Translations under genes and position numbers: made by a program
Assembly (NCBI RefSeq): GCF_001005305.1
Contig: NZ_LBMH01000003.1
Span: 62,001 to 126,000 of the forward strand
Length of the DNA stretch: 64,000 nt
Reading direction: 5' to 3'
Source: Kordia zhangzhouensis
Lineage (GTDB): Bacteria > Bacteroidota > Bacteroidia > Flavobacteriales > Flavobacteriaceae
Shown: positions 18,257-27,009 of the stretch, in pieces
Layout of the letters: every line of letters begins with the position of its first letter
Numbering within the stretch: the stretch's first letter is position 1
Notes under the pieces: model-generated
Database searches by the model: none
What the model was told of the DNA's origin: nothing
What the model saw: the letters and a program-made list of their open reading frames with translations, nothing else

Positions 18257-18940
18257 ATGAAAAACGTATTTGTATTTTTACTATTGATAGTTTCTACCGT
18301 AAGTTTCGGACAAAATATTGAAAAAGAAAAACTGTGGCGAACTAAAGGCGTGTATGACTCTTTAGGTAATTTTATAGAGCGTGCTAAAATTCAAAGTTTC
18401 CTAGTTAGCACTAATTCTAAGGAGTTTCATAGGTTGCAGACTCAGGACAAAATTAATATGGAAACTGGGGAAACGAAAGTTTTCGTATATCGAGATACGT
18501 TACGCTTGGTCTCCTTAGGCAAGAATCATTACCAAGCCAGTGATAAAGAAGTATTAACACTACATTCTAAAGATTCACTTACAATTACGTTTAAAGGATA
18601 TACGTTGCCTTATGTCAAACTTAGCGAAAAAGCTAACAGTGTAGATTTGGAAAAGCTAAAAGCTGAATTGATAAATACTCCATTTGTAGAAACAGTCGCC
18701 GATGTTAATAAGTATCAACTCACATATCAAGATACTAACCTTGTAAAAGTGCATCCTTTGGAAAGTAGTTCTGAATGGGAATCTGATTACAAGATTATTG
18801 ATTTTGATGGTTTTATTATTATTCAAGGAATTGTTTCCGCTCCAAAACTTATCACAAAGTTAAAAAAAGGAGAAGTTTACTTTTTAGAGATTGATTATCG
18901 ATTTGAAAATAAGAAAGGTAAATTGACAAAGAGTAATTAA
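18257..18940 (+). CDS. Hypothetical secreted protein
   Basis: A 227-residue protein with a clear signal peptide (MKNVFVFLLLIVSTVSFGQ). The mature part is mixed alpha/beta with a KDSLTITFKGYTLPYVKL segment and a lysine-rich tail. No family is recognised. It is an isolated gene read convergently with the LytTR regulator that ends 10 bases away, and it lies beside the 42-bp repeat array. Confidence 0.75.
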   Translation: MKNVFVFLLLIVSTVSFGQNIEKEKLWRTKGVYDSLGNFIERAKIQSFLVSTNSKEFHRLQTQDKINMETGETKVFVYRDTLRLVSLGKNHYQASDKEVLTLHSKDSLTITFKGYTLPYVKLSEKANSVDLEKLKAELINTPFVETVADVNKYQLTYQDTNLVKVHPLESSSEWESDYKIIDFDGFIIIQGIVSAPKLITKLKKGEVYFLEIDYRFENKKGKLTKSN

Positions 18941-18949
18941 AACTTACCT

Positions 18950-19654
18950 TTACCCCAACAACCCATTCACATTCGCTTTGTAAAGTTTCCCAATAGGAAC
19001 GAACTGTTCGCCCATATAGATTCGGTTGCCTTCAATACTATGAATGTGTTTGATAGCCACAGCAAAGGACTTGTGTACCTGTAAAAAATCTTTTGATGGT
19101 AATATTGCAATAATGTCCGACAGTTTTTCACGAATTACAATGGTATCTTCCTTTGTAATGATTTTAGTGTAGTTCCCCGATGCTTCTATGTAGTATATTT
19201 TATCTAAAAATACTTGTACGTACTTTTGCTGTGAACGCAAGAAGATACTTTGCGTTGTTTCGTTTCGTATCACAGTTGGTTGATGTGTATGCTTGACTGG
19301 AATTCCAATTGCTTTGTTTATGGCTTTTAAAAATCGTTCAAACGAAAAAGGCTTGAGTAGATAGTCTACAATATTCAATTCATACCCTTCTAGAGCATAT
19401 TCTTGATACGCTGTTGTAACAATCACTTTAGGTGGATGTGGCACTGTTCTAAGAAATTCAAATCCTTTGAGTTTGGGCATGTTTAAATCTAAAAAAATTA
19501 AATCGACAGAGTGTTGATTAAGATATTCCATTGCTTCCAAAGCATTGTAGCAATGTTTTTTTAATTCCATATTGGGCAACAAATCACAATATCCTTTAAT
19601 GATATCATGTGCAATATGTTCGTCGTCTACAATCAAATACTGTATGTTCGGCAT
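18950..19654 (-). CDS. LytTR-family response regulator
   Basis: A 234-residue two-component regulator. The receiver domain (1-120) has acidic residues DDEH, the phospho-Asp in LIFLDLNMPKLKG, and the Lys in YLLKPFSFERFL. The C-terminal LytTR DNA-binding domain (about 135-234) has IYYIEASGNYTKI and FLQVHKSFAVAIKHI. It follows its sensor kinase gene by 36 bases, and the pair forms one transcript. Target sites for this pair are not obvious in the window. Confidence 0.95.
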   Translation of the reverse strand: MPNIQYLIVDDEHIAHDIIKGYCDLLPNMELKKHCYNALEAMEYLNQHSVDLIFLDLNMPKLKGFEFLRTVPHPPKVIVTTAYQEYALEGYELNIVDYLLKPFSFERFLKAINKAIGIPVKHTHQPTVIRNETTQSIFLRSQQKYVQVFLDKIYYIEASGNYTKIITKEDTIVIREKLSDIIAILPSKDFLQVHKSFAVAIKHIHSIEGNRIYMGEQFVPIGKLYKANVNGLLG

Positions 19655-19690
19655 CTTTTATTTTTCTTATTGAATCAGATTTTTCACAAT

Positions 19691-20530
19691 TTAATTTCGT
19701 TCGTTTGTTCTTTGTATCCGCAGTTGTGCTTTGTATACATCTGTATGTTTATCGAAAGATAGCAAATGTTTTTTAGGGTAAATCAATTCTAAACGACGTT
19801 TCAAATTTTGAAGTCCGATTCCTTTTTCCGTAGAAAGTGCTGCTGCATCAAAATTGTTTGTCACGGCAAAATAAATTTCGTTTGTTGTCACAGCAAGGTG
19901 TATATGTACAAATGCATCTTCTGGTTTATTTTCCACACCGTGTTTGAATGCATTTTCTAATAAAATAATACATAACAACGGAACAATAGTGGCGTTTTCA
20001 TCTTGAATGTCAGTATGAAATTGTATATCAATCTTTTTATGATAGCGCATGGTATGCAACTCAATGTAATTTTGTAGATACGCTATTTCTTGTAAAATGT
20101 TCACACTGGTTTGTTGCCCATCATAAATACTGTATCGCATCATGTCTGACAATTTTAGAATCAATGCCTGAGCCTTTTCCGTATCCTTTGCCACCAAACC
20201 GTATAGATTATTCAACATGTTAAAGAAAAAATGTGGGTTTACTTGACTTTGTAAGTGTTGGAGTTCCATTTTTTGTTGCTCAGTTCGCAATACCAACGTT
20301 GTTTGAATTAATTGAACGAGTTTATAAATACCAAAACTTACCAAAACAACAAATAGCACAATGTAGGCACTAAGAAGTGTGATACTAACTACTGTAGGAT
20401 AACCTTCAAAAAACACCACAGCATTCTTATCGGAAATTGATACTTCTATAAATGCTATCAACAGTGGCAATAACAAAATAATAATTCCACTGATAACGAA
20501 GAGACGTATGTTTTGCTTTGTAAGTAACAT
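19691..20530 (-). CDS. LytS/YehU-type sensor histidine kinase
   Basis: A 279-residue membrane kinase from the ATG at 20530. The frame is open for 37 more codons upstream, but a textbook promoter (TTG-N19-TACATTTG at 20536-20565) lies inside that extension, so the shorter start is right. Two membrane helices (about 8-30 and 45-75) are followed by a His_kinase domain. Its phospho-His is in QSQVNPHFFFNMLNNLYG, then come the N-box LLENAFKHGVE and GIGLQNLKRRLELIYP. It has no periplasmic ligand domain, so it may sense membrane state or partner proteins. It is co-transcribed with the LytTR regulator. Confidence 0.92.
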   Translation of the reverse strand: MLLTKQNIRLFVISGIIILLLPLLIAFIEVSISDKNAVVFFEGYPTVVSITLLSAYIVLFVVLVSFGIYKLVQLIQTTLVLRTEQQKMELQHLQSQVNPHFFFNMLNNLYGLVAKDTEKAQALILKLSDMMRYSIYDGQQTSVNILQEIAYLQNYIELHTMRYHKKIDIQFHTDIQDENATIVPLLCIILLENAFKHGVENKPEDAFVHIHLAVTTNEIYFAVTNNFDAAALSTEKGIGLQNLKRRLELIYPKKHLLSFDKHTDVYKAQLRIQRTNERN

Positions 20531-20535
20531 AGTGA

Positions 20536-20565
20536 CAAATGTAACCGAAAAGTGTACGTTCACAA
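20536..20565 (-). promoter_or_regulatory. Bacteroidota-type promoter of the LytS/LytTR pair (leaderless)
   Basis: On the minus strand a TTTTG (-33, its TTG at 20563-20565) is separated by exactly 19 bases from TACATTTG (20536-20543), an exact TAnnTTTG -7 element. The ATG starts 6 bases after it, so transcription should begin at or within a base or two of the start codon, giving an almost leaderless mRNA. Confidence 0.7.
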
Positions 20566-20568
20566 AAC

Positions 20569-20730
20569 ATGTTGATAAACGATATCCAAACGAGGTTCTA
20601 CGGTGTTGTCCCTGTGATGAACGTTTTTGGTACTTATCCACAAACTGTATATCACAGCTATAAAGGTGTTGAACCCAAAAGTTTTGACATAGATGAAACT
20701 GTATCTAGGTTTGCTGACATCATTAAATAA
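20569..20730 (+). CDS. Small ORF, 53 codons, possibly a gene remnant
   Basis: ATG to TAA encodes a 53-residue peptide containing FYGVVPVMNVFGTYPQTVYH, SYKGVEPKSFDID and ETVSRFADIIK. Its composition looks protein-like rather than random, and it ends 6 bases before the phosphoesterase gene on the same strand. No signal peptide or known domain. It may be a small translated gene or the 3' remnant of a longer one. It abuts the divergent kinase promoter. Confidence 0.35.
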   Translation: MLINDIQTRFYGVVPVMNVFGTYPQTVYHSYKGVEPKSFDIDETVSRFADIIK

Positions 20731-20736
20731 TACATC

Positions 20737-21909
20737 ATGAAAAAACGAATAGTACGATATTTTAAACATCTCTTTTTTACTTTTTTAGTATTGACAATTA
20801 CCGCAATTTCTTTTGGGCTGTATCACGGTGCCTCTCTTCAGTATGGCGATCATCCTGCCCGCATGAATCTTAACAAAGAAGGACCCTACGTTTTTTATGA
20901 AACAGATTCCACACTAAGTGTAAATTACCTCAATGGTTCTAAAGATGATGGTTTTTACACTACAAAAGAAACGTTCACAGTAAATGACACAATTACTGCT
21001 CATTGTTATTTCCCATTGGAAGAGACCAACTTTCACTTCACTATATCAAACACTATAAAAACACCTCCAAGTGTGTATGATGATGAACAACCTATCATTG
21101 CAATTTCAGATATAGAAAGTGGCTTTAAATGTTTTCGTGATTTCTTGATTAACCACAAAGTCATTGATACTAAATTGAACTGGATTTTTAAGAAAGGACA
21201 CTTGGTATTGGTTGGCGATTTTGTCGATCGAGGATTTTCTACCACACAAGTGCTATGGTTTATTTATAAGTTGGAGCAAGATGCTCAGAAACATGGCGGC
21301 ATGGTACATTTCATTATTGGAAATCACGAACTAAAAAATATGCAAGCTAAGTTTGGAGCTGCTGCACAAAAGTATTTGGCTGTTTCAGCAATTTTAGACA
21401 AGCAACAATACCAATTGTACAATCAGCAATCATTTTTAGGAAAATGGTTGTCGAGCAAAAATACTATTGAGAAAATCAACGGACATTTATTTGTTCATGG
21501 CGGGATTCATCCAGAAGTAGCCGCATTGAAGATGTCTTTGGAAACAATGAATCGTATTTCACGAGCACATTATTACAAAGCCTATTTTCCTCAACCTCAA
21601 CAAACACCAGCACAATTGCTCACTTCTACACGCAAAGGACTTTCATGGTATCGTGGATATTTTAGAGAAGATATATCGCAAACACAAATTGATGCACAGT
21701 TAAAAACATTTGAAGCAAAATCAGTAGTGGTTGGTCACACATTACAGTCAAAAGTGAAGCGTTTCTTTAATGGAAAAGTTGTAGCGATTGACGTAAAACA
21801 TCCTAAAGATTATAGCAAAAGTTGGCCTAACGCTTCTTCCGAAGGATTAAGTATAGATCATACTGCCATGTACCGCTTATTAAATGATGGAACTAGAATA
21901 AAATTATAG
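20737..21909 (+). CDS. Calcineurin-like metallophosphoesterase
   Basis: A 390-residue protein with an N-terminal membrane anchor or signal (about 10-30) and the dinuclear-metal phosphoesterase motifs in order: IAISDIESG (usual GDxH altered at the start), LVGDFVDRG, IIGNHELKNM, LFVHGGI and VVVGHTLQS. This is the Shewanella-like/PPP-related architecture seen in flavobacteria. The substrate is not known; it would act in the periplasm or on the outer face of the inner membrane. The first motif has Ile-Glu where the canonical His sits (DIES rather than DxH), which may affect metal binding. Confidence 0.88.
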   Translation: MKKRIVRYFKHLFFTFLVLTITAISFGLYHGASLQYGDHPARMNLNKEGPYVFYETDSTLSVNYLNGSKDDGFYTTKETFTVNDTITAHCYFPLEETNFHFTISNTIKTPPSVYDDEQPIIAISDIESGFKCFRDFLINHKVIDTKLNWIFKKGHLVLVGDFVDRGFSTTQVLWFIYKLEQDAQKHGGMVHFIIGNHELKNMQAKFGAAAQKYLAVSAILDKQQYQLYNQQSFLGKWLSSKNTIEKINGHLFVHGGIHPEVAALKMSLETMNRISRAHYYKAYFPQPQQTPAQLLTSTRKGLSWYRGYFREDISQTQIDAQLKTFEAKSVVVGHTLQSKVKRFFNGKVVAIDVKHPKDYSKSWPNASSEGLSIDHTAMYRLLNDGTRIKL

Positions 21910-22019
21910 AGATGTTGTTGCTGTTTTTTGCCTTGATGCGACTTTTCTTAAGCTGAGAAAGCGAATTTTAAAGTCATGAAGTTTCCGTAACTTTAAGGAA
22001 ACCAAAAAAAATTGTAATC

Positions 22020-22907
22020 ATGAATGAGTTAAAAAAAGAAGATATTCAACAAGAAGTATTTGACTTGTATGACGATTATGCACATAATAAGATTGGCAGA
22101 CGTCAGTTTGTAGAACGACTTTCCTTATACGCTGCAGGCAGTATTACTGTTGGTTCGTTACTCAGCTTTATGTCGCCAAATTATACAACCACAGCCGAAG
22201 TTGCGAAAGACGATGAAAGGTTGGAATCAAGTTACATTATGTACGATTCACCCAAAGGTGGTGGAAACATGAAAGGCCTGCTTTCGTTGCCAAAAGACAC
22301 AAAAACTAAAGTACCAGGTGTGATTGTAGTACACGAAAACAGGGGATTAAATCCATACATTGAAGATGTTGGCAGGCGAACTGCTTTGGAAGGTTTTATC
22401 AGTTTAGCTCCAGATGCATTAACACCGCTTGGTGGTTATCCTGGCAATGACGACGATGGAAGAGCTTTGCAAAAAAAACGCAATAGGAATGAAATGCTGG
22501 AAGATTTTATTGCTGCGTTCGAGTATGTAAAAAAACACCCTAATTGCAACGGAAAAGTAGGTGTAGTTGGTTTTTGCTTTGGCGGCTGGATTTCCAACAT
22601 GATGGCCGTTCGTTTGCCCGATTTACAAGCTGCCGTACCATTTTACGGTAGGCAACCTAATGACGACGAAGCCGCAAAAATCAAAGCGCCATTGTTGTTG
22701 CAGTATGCGGAGCTAGACAAGCGTGTGAATGCCGGTTGGGAAGCTTTTGAAAAAGTATTGAAAGCACATAAAATTGAGTATACAACTCACTTCTATCCAA
22801 ATGTTAATCATGGCTTTCATAACAATACGACACCTCGTTATGATAAAAAAGCTGCAACCTTAGCGTGGGAACGAACGATTGCTTTTTTTAAAAAACATTT
22901 AACATAA
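22020..22907 (+). CDS. Dienelactone hydrolase family protein, Tat-type N-terminus
   Basis: A 295-residue alpha/beta hydrolase. The nucleophile is Cys in VGFCFGGW (about residue 186), with Asp in AELDKRVN and His in NVNHGFHNNT completing the triad. This is the dienelactone hydrolase pattern, in which Cys replaces Ser. The N-terminus contains GRRQFVERLSLYAAG and a hydrophobic stretch, which looks like a twin-arginine signal and implies a periplasmic enzyme. The natural substrate of these exported members is unknown. An inverted repeat GTTTCC/GGAAAC lies just upstream (about 21990-22005). Confidence 0.88.
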   Translation: MNELKKEDIQQEVFDLYDDYAHNKIGRRQFVERLSLYAAGSITVGSLLSFMSPNYTTTAEVAKDDERLESSYIMYDSPKGGGNMKGLLSLPKDTKTKVPGVIVVHENRGLNPYIEDVGRRTALEGFISLAPDALTPLGGYPGNDDDGRALQKKRNRNEMLEDFIAAFEYVKKHPNCNGKVGVVGFCFGGWISNMMAVRLPDLQAAVPFYGRQPNDDEAAKIKAPLLLQYAELDKRVNAGWEAFEKVLKAHKIEYTTHFYPNVNHGFHNNTTPRYDKKAATLAWERTIAFFKKHLT

Positions 22908-23065
22908 CTCAATTACTAGGATTTCAAAAAAACTTGTAAAGAATTACATGCTATTGGCTAACTGAAAAGAGGCGTTAACTCATTCTTCATTGCAAATGAA
23001 AATATTCATATATACATTTTGAATAAATTTTTAACTAATTGGTTATTTATATATACCGTATTTTT

Positions 23066-24310
23066 ATGAAGAAACTATTTTTACTTTTTATCGGCCTTTT
23101 CTTTTGCTCTTTACAACTCCTACATAGCCAAGAATTCACCACATATAACAATGGACTAATTTACAGTGAGCCTACTATAAACAAGCTAACTCGTATTGTC
23201 GATTCATTAAACTTAAAGTATATGTATTGTGAACTTAACAAAACTTACTATGCCAAAAAGCAAGCAATTGGACATATTGTACGAATAGAAAAAGGAAACA
23301 TTGCAAAAGCCAAGAAAGACATGGACTCGCAAATGGATTTCAATACTTTTGTAACCACATATCCTTCTGCAACCATTGAGAAAAATGTACTTATCATTCG
23401 TTCTGCTTACAAGAATTATGAAGATAAACAAGTTGTAGATTTTGATAAAGTGGTATTGAATGGAAATTATGGTTTTGGCTTATATTTTTCAGAAAATTTG
23501 ACTCAATATGACACTGTTAAAGCGCAAACCTGGTTATATAACTATGATAAAGAAGATGCCACTATAAACGCTATTTACTTTACTACTGACATGAATGCAC
23601 CTGCTCTTACGGAAAAGTATGCTCGAATGGTTGGCTATGCAGATTGCTTGATTGATACGACTAGTACTAAATTTAAGAAAGAAGCCACTCGAAGATATTA
23701 CAATACCCGACTTCCTGACAACTGGCAAAATTTACCCATGAAAGAAAAAGAAAATCTGCTAGATACATTGAGAAGTGTCAAAGTAGTTGGCTCCTGTAGC
23801 ATGGACACAAGTCCAAGATTTCATTCCGTGAATATTGCATTACTCTCTGCTGAAACTTTGCATTGGGAAGTTTTTTTGAGATCGCATTTAGACATTATGA
23901 ACGATCGTTTTGACAGAGCTTCTGATGGAAGCTATGCACAAGCGTCAAGACAAACATATATCAAAGAATTAGAGACACTTAATATCAATACTTATGATCT
24001 TATTTTTGGAATCTCATTGCGTATAGAAAATCCTGCTGAAAATCATTACTATGGAACTATTTTCAGGATTGGAAGAGCCTTAGCCGAATCTAAATACAAA
24101 GATCAAATTGAACACCAATTAGCATCAATGATGAAAGACCCAACCTTGGATGATTATAATAGAGTCATTGCGTTTTACTTATATCGCAATTATATTTACT
24201 ATTTGAGTGATGAAACACAAAAAGAAAAAAGTACTGTGGCATTTAAAAATGCTGTAGCTACACTTCCAAATTATATTCATGAAAAAATCGAATTCACTAA
24301 TCAAGAATAA
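23066..24310 (+). CDS. Hypothetical secreted protein
   Basis: A 414-residue protein from the ATG at 23066 (nine codons after the first in-frame ATG). This start gives a good signal peptide (MKKLFLLFIGLFFCSLQLLH). The rest is helical and soluble with TYIKELETLNINTYDL and SESKYK-like segments; no domain is recognised. Its last 32 bases overlap the start of the following dioxygenase gene in another frame, so the two are translationally linked. Function unknown. Confidence 0.78.
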   Translation: MKKLFLLFIGLFFCSLQLLHSQEFTTYNNGLIYSEPTINKLTRIVDSLNLKYMYCELNKTYYAKKQAIGHIVRIEKGNIAKAKKDMDSQMDFNTFVTTYPSATIEKNVLIIRSAYKNYEDKQVVDFDKVVLNGNYGFGLYFSENLTQYDTVKAQTWLYNYDKEDATINAIYFTTDMNAPALTEKYARMVGYADCLIDTTSTKFKKEATRRYYNTRLPDNWQNLPMKEKENLLDTLRSVKVVGSCSMDTSPRFHSVNIALLSAETLHWEVFLRSHLDIMNDRFDRASDGSYAQASRQTYIKELETLNINTYDLIFGISLRIENPAENHYYGTIFRIGRALAESKYKDQIEHQLASMMKDPTLDDYNRVIAFYLYRNYIYYLSDETQKEKSTVAFKNAVATLPNYIHEKIEFTNQE

Positions 24311-25004
24311 TTTACAACAATTTGGTTATGCCGTAGTAGATTCTATATACTCCGGTAAGGAAGTAGAGAATATTATTGCATGTATTGAAACAGCAAGTAC
24401 CCAACAGATCTTTGCAGAAAGCTCTACACATTTGTTTGCTATTCGACAAGTGATGAAAAAGATTCCAACGCTAAAATCGGTAATCTTTACGGATAAGCTT
24501 CGTTCATTATTAACTGTTCTTTTTGAGGAATCGTATTTTTTGACCAAATCTATTTATTTTGACAAACCGAGTGAATCAAATTGGTTTGTAGCCTACCATC
24601 AAGATTTGAGTATTTCTGTAAATCACAAAGCCGATGTAAATAATTACACTCATTGGACTTTTAAAAAAGGGCAATACGGCGTGCAACCACCTGTAGCTAT
24701 TTTGGAGAATATTGTCACGGTAAGAATTCACTTAGACGATACCAAAAAAGAAAATGGCGCACTAAAAGTCATTCCAAAATCACACTGTAAAGGTATTTAC
24801 AGAGCAGAAACCATTGATTGGAATACAGAAACAGAACATACATGTGAGGTTGAGAAAGGCGGCATAATGCTAATGAAACCGTTAACGCTTCACGCTTCCA
24901 ACCGCACTACGAATGGCAACCAACGACGTGTTTTACATTTAGAATTTAGCAGTAAAAATTTAGCTCCTCCATTAAAATGGTTGGAATTTGATAATCTATT
25001 TTGA
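24279..25004 (+). CDS. Phytanoyl-CoA dioxygenase family protein (Fe(II)/2-oxoglutarate oxygenase)
   Basis: A 241-residue non-haem iron oxygenase. The HxD metal pair lies in YHQDLSI (about 107-109). The distal His is in LTLHASNRTTNGNQRR, followed by the Arg that binds 2-oxoglutarate. The conserved GALKVIPKSH block lies between them. Members hydroxylate diverse small molecules, including free amino acids and lipids, so the substrate cannot be named. It overlaps the preceding gene by 32 bases. Confidence 0.87.
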   Translation: MKKSNSLIKNNLQQFGYAVVDSIYSGKEVENIIACIETASTQQIFAESSTHLFAIRQVMKKIPTLKSVIFTDKLRSLLTVLFEESYFLTKSIYFDKPSESNWFVAYHQDLSISVNHKADVNNYTHWTFKKGQYGVQPPVAILENIVTVRIHLDDTKKENGALKVIPKSHCKGIYRAETIDWNTETEHTCEVEKGGIMLMKPLTLHASNRTTNGNQRRVLHLEFSSKNLAPPLKWLEFDNLF

Positions 25005-25082
25005 CGTAGACTATTAATTTTACTGACGATTTAAAAGGAATTTCTTATATTGCAGTTACCCAACCGATCTTAATAATCAACC

Positions 25083-25604
25083 ATGAAGTTTAGTAACCTG
25101 CTCTACTCTTTGCTCGTTATTGTATGCATAGGCTGTGAAGCCGCGCATAGCACACATAATCATCGACATTTAACTGCTCAAAACGATACTGTTCATTTTC
25201 CCATTCCTGTAGGGCTCATTAATGATTTTGACCATGTATTATCACATGAACAAGAAGCTAAATTGTTGCAATTGGTAAAACAGCACGAAGCAGAAACTAC
25301 CAACCAAATTGCAATTGCCACACTTACTTCACTCCAAAATTATGAAGGCTTAGAAGAATATTCGTTAGACTTGGCAAATCATTGGAAAATTGGTCAAGCC
25401 GATCAAGATAATGGTGTTTTAATTGCTATTTACATGAAAGACCGCCGCATTTGGATTCAAAATGGCACTGGTATTATGCACAAATTGACCGATGATGAAA
25501 CGCTAGATATTATCAAAAAAGTAATTGTCCCAGAGTTTAAAAAGAACGACTTTTATACGGGTTTACACAATGGTATTCAAGAGATTATTAGAGAATTGAA
25601 ATAA
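25083..25604 (+). CDS. TPM-domain lipoprotein (YgcG family)
   Basis: A 173-residue protein with a lipoprotein signal (lipobox VCIGC) and a TPM domain (about 45-170): VGLINDFDHVLSHEQEAKLL, TNQIAIATL, HWKIGQADQDNGVLIAIYMK and IRELK. TPM domains bind metal or act as accessory phosphatase-like folds, often in photosystem or membrane repair contexts. Function here is unknown. It lies convergent with kmo, 7 bases apart. Confidence 0.87.
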   Translation: MKFSNLLYSLLVIVCIGCEAAHSTHNHRHLTAQNDTVHFPIPVGLINDFDHVLSHEQEAKLLQLVKQHEAETTNQIAIATLTSLQNYEGLEEYSLDLANHWKIGQADQDNGVLIAIYMKDRRIWIQNGTGIMHKLTDDETLDIIKKVIVPEFKKNDFYTGLHNGIQEIIRELK

Positions 25605-25610
25605 TCTTTT

Positions 25611-27008
25611 TTAATGTTTCATTGTTTTTGCAACGTTGTCTTCGTTTAATATTTCGTTGGTTTCTTCTTGTACTTTTGCTAGGATAGCTTTCAAATCTTC
25701 AGTGGTATCAATTTGATCATCTGCAATCATATTAAGCAGCGCTTTGTCTTGTGCACGACCTATTTCCATTGCTTTGCTATATGGCAAATCTTCATTGAAC
25801 GTTACCATTGAATATTTCGAGAAATATTGCTTTGGAAAGTTTTTCTCAAGAGCCATTTCGAGCGTACGTTTTTCTTTAAAAATTGGATTGGCTACATGAT
25901 CTCTCATTTCATAAAAATTGTCAATCGCCAAGTCTGCAATAGCGTCGGTATCTTTTTTACGACGTTTTTCATAGGTTTTAAAAACGGCTTGCCAATCACC
26001 TTCTAGTTCATCTAAAACACTATCTAACACCACTACATCTTCAAAAGAAGCGTTCATTCCTTGTCCATAAAATGGTACAATTGCATGCGCAGCGTCACCT
26101 ATGAGCATAGTATTGTTTTTGTACGACCATGGAGAACATTTTACTGTTCCCAACGGAGATGTTGGATTGTCAAAATACTCTTTGGTTAAATCTGGAATCA
26201 ATGGTACTAAATCAGGGAATTGTTTATTAAAAAATTCTTCTACACGTGCTGGTGTCGTGAGATTATTAAAGTTATATTCACCTTCTTCATACGATAAAAA
26301 TAATGTTACCGTAAAACTCCCATCCAAATTTGGTAAGGCAATAATCATATAATCTCCTCGCGGCCATATATGCAATGCATTTTTCTCTGTGCGAAATCCT
26401 CCCGTTGCTGTTGGCGGAATACTGAGTTCTTTATAACCATGCGTAAGATAGTTTTGCGAATAGCTGAATAAGAATTTACGTTCTAAATAATAGCTTTTAC
26501 GTAAAGCAGATCCTGCTCCATCTGCACCAAAAATGACATCCGCTTGAATGGTAATTTCTTTTTTGGTTTCATAACAGTAAAAGGTAGCTATATTTGTTTC
26601 AATATCAACACTTGTACATTTTTTATTGAATTGGATATGAACAGCTTTATGCTCTTCTGCTTCTGTTAATAGTAATGCATTCAAATCACCTCTTGAGATA
26701 GAGTTAATATATTCGTTTGAACGCCCAGAGTAGTTAGACATGAAAGTGTTTCCTTCCGTATCATGAATTAAGCGTCCATGCATTGGAATGCATAAAGGCA
26801 TTACTTTATGCGCTATTCCTACCATATTCATTGCTTTGATTCCTCTATCAGAAAATGCCAAATTGATTGATCGTCCGGCAGAAATATCAACTTTTCGAAG
26901 GTCAGGACGACGCTCCATTACTGTGACATTGTACCCACGTTGTCCTAAACGTAATGCCAATAGAGAACCGCACAAACCTGCACCAATAATAAGTATATTT
27001 TCTTTCAT
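25611..27008 (-). CDS. kmo: Kynurenine 3-monooxygenase
   Basis: A 465-residue FAD-dependent aromatic hydroxylase that converts L-kynurenine to 3-hydroxykynurenine with NADPH and O2. The start at 27008 is chosen because it places the Rossmann motif ILIIGAGLCGSLLALRLG at residues 5-22 and leaves only one base after the kynureninase stop. Also visible are GRSINLAFSDRG, the ADGAGSALR second FAD motif and LIGDAAHAIVPFYGQGMNA, typical of KMO. A C-terminal hydrophobic helix is not obvious, consistent with a soluble bacterial form. It is co-transcribed after kynU. Confidence 0.94.
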   Translation of the reverse strand: MKENILIIGAGLCGSLLALRLGQRGYNVTVMERRPDLRKVDISAGRSINLAFSDRGIKAMNMVGIAHKVMPLCIPMHGRLIHDTEGNTFMSNYSGRSNEYINSISRGDLNALLLTEAEEHKAVHIQFNKKCTSVDIETNIATFYCYETKKEITIQADVIFGADGAGSALRKSYYLERKFLFSYSQNYLTHGYKELSIPPTATGGFRTEKNALHIWPRGDYMIIALPNLDGSFTVTLFLSYEEGEYNFNNLTTPARVEEFFNKQFPDLVPLIPDLTKEYFDNPTSPLGTVKCSPWSYKNNTMLIGDAAHAIVPFYGQGMNASFEDVVVLDSVLDELEGDWQAVFKTYEKRRKKDTDAIADLAIDNFYEMRDHVANPIFKEKRTLEMALEKNFPKQYFSKYSMVTFNEDLPYSKAMEIGRAQDKALLNMIADDQIDTTEDLKAILAKVQEETNEILNEDNVAKTMKH

Positions 27009-27009
27009 G

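Noticed and set aside
20530-20641. A longer N-terminus for the LytS-type kinase
   Set aside because: An exact promoter lies inside it and the extension has no signal or membrane character before the true first helix.
22905-23065. An extra short gene between the dienelactone hydrolase and the next secreted protein
   Set aside because: No frame longer than a few codons with sensible composition.
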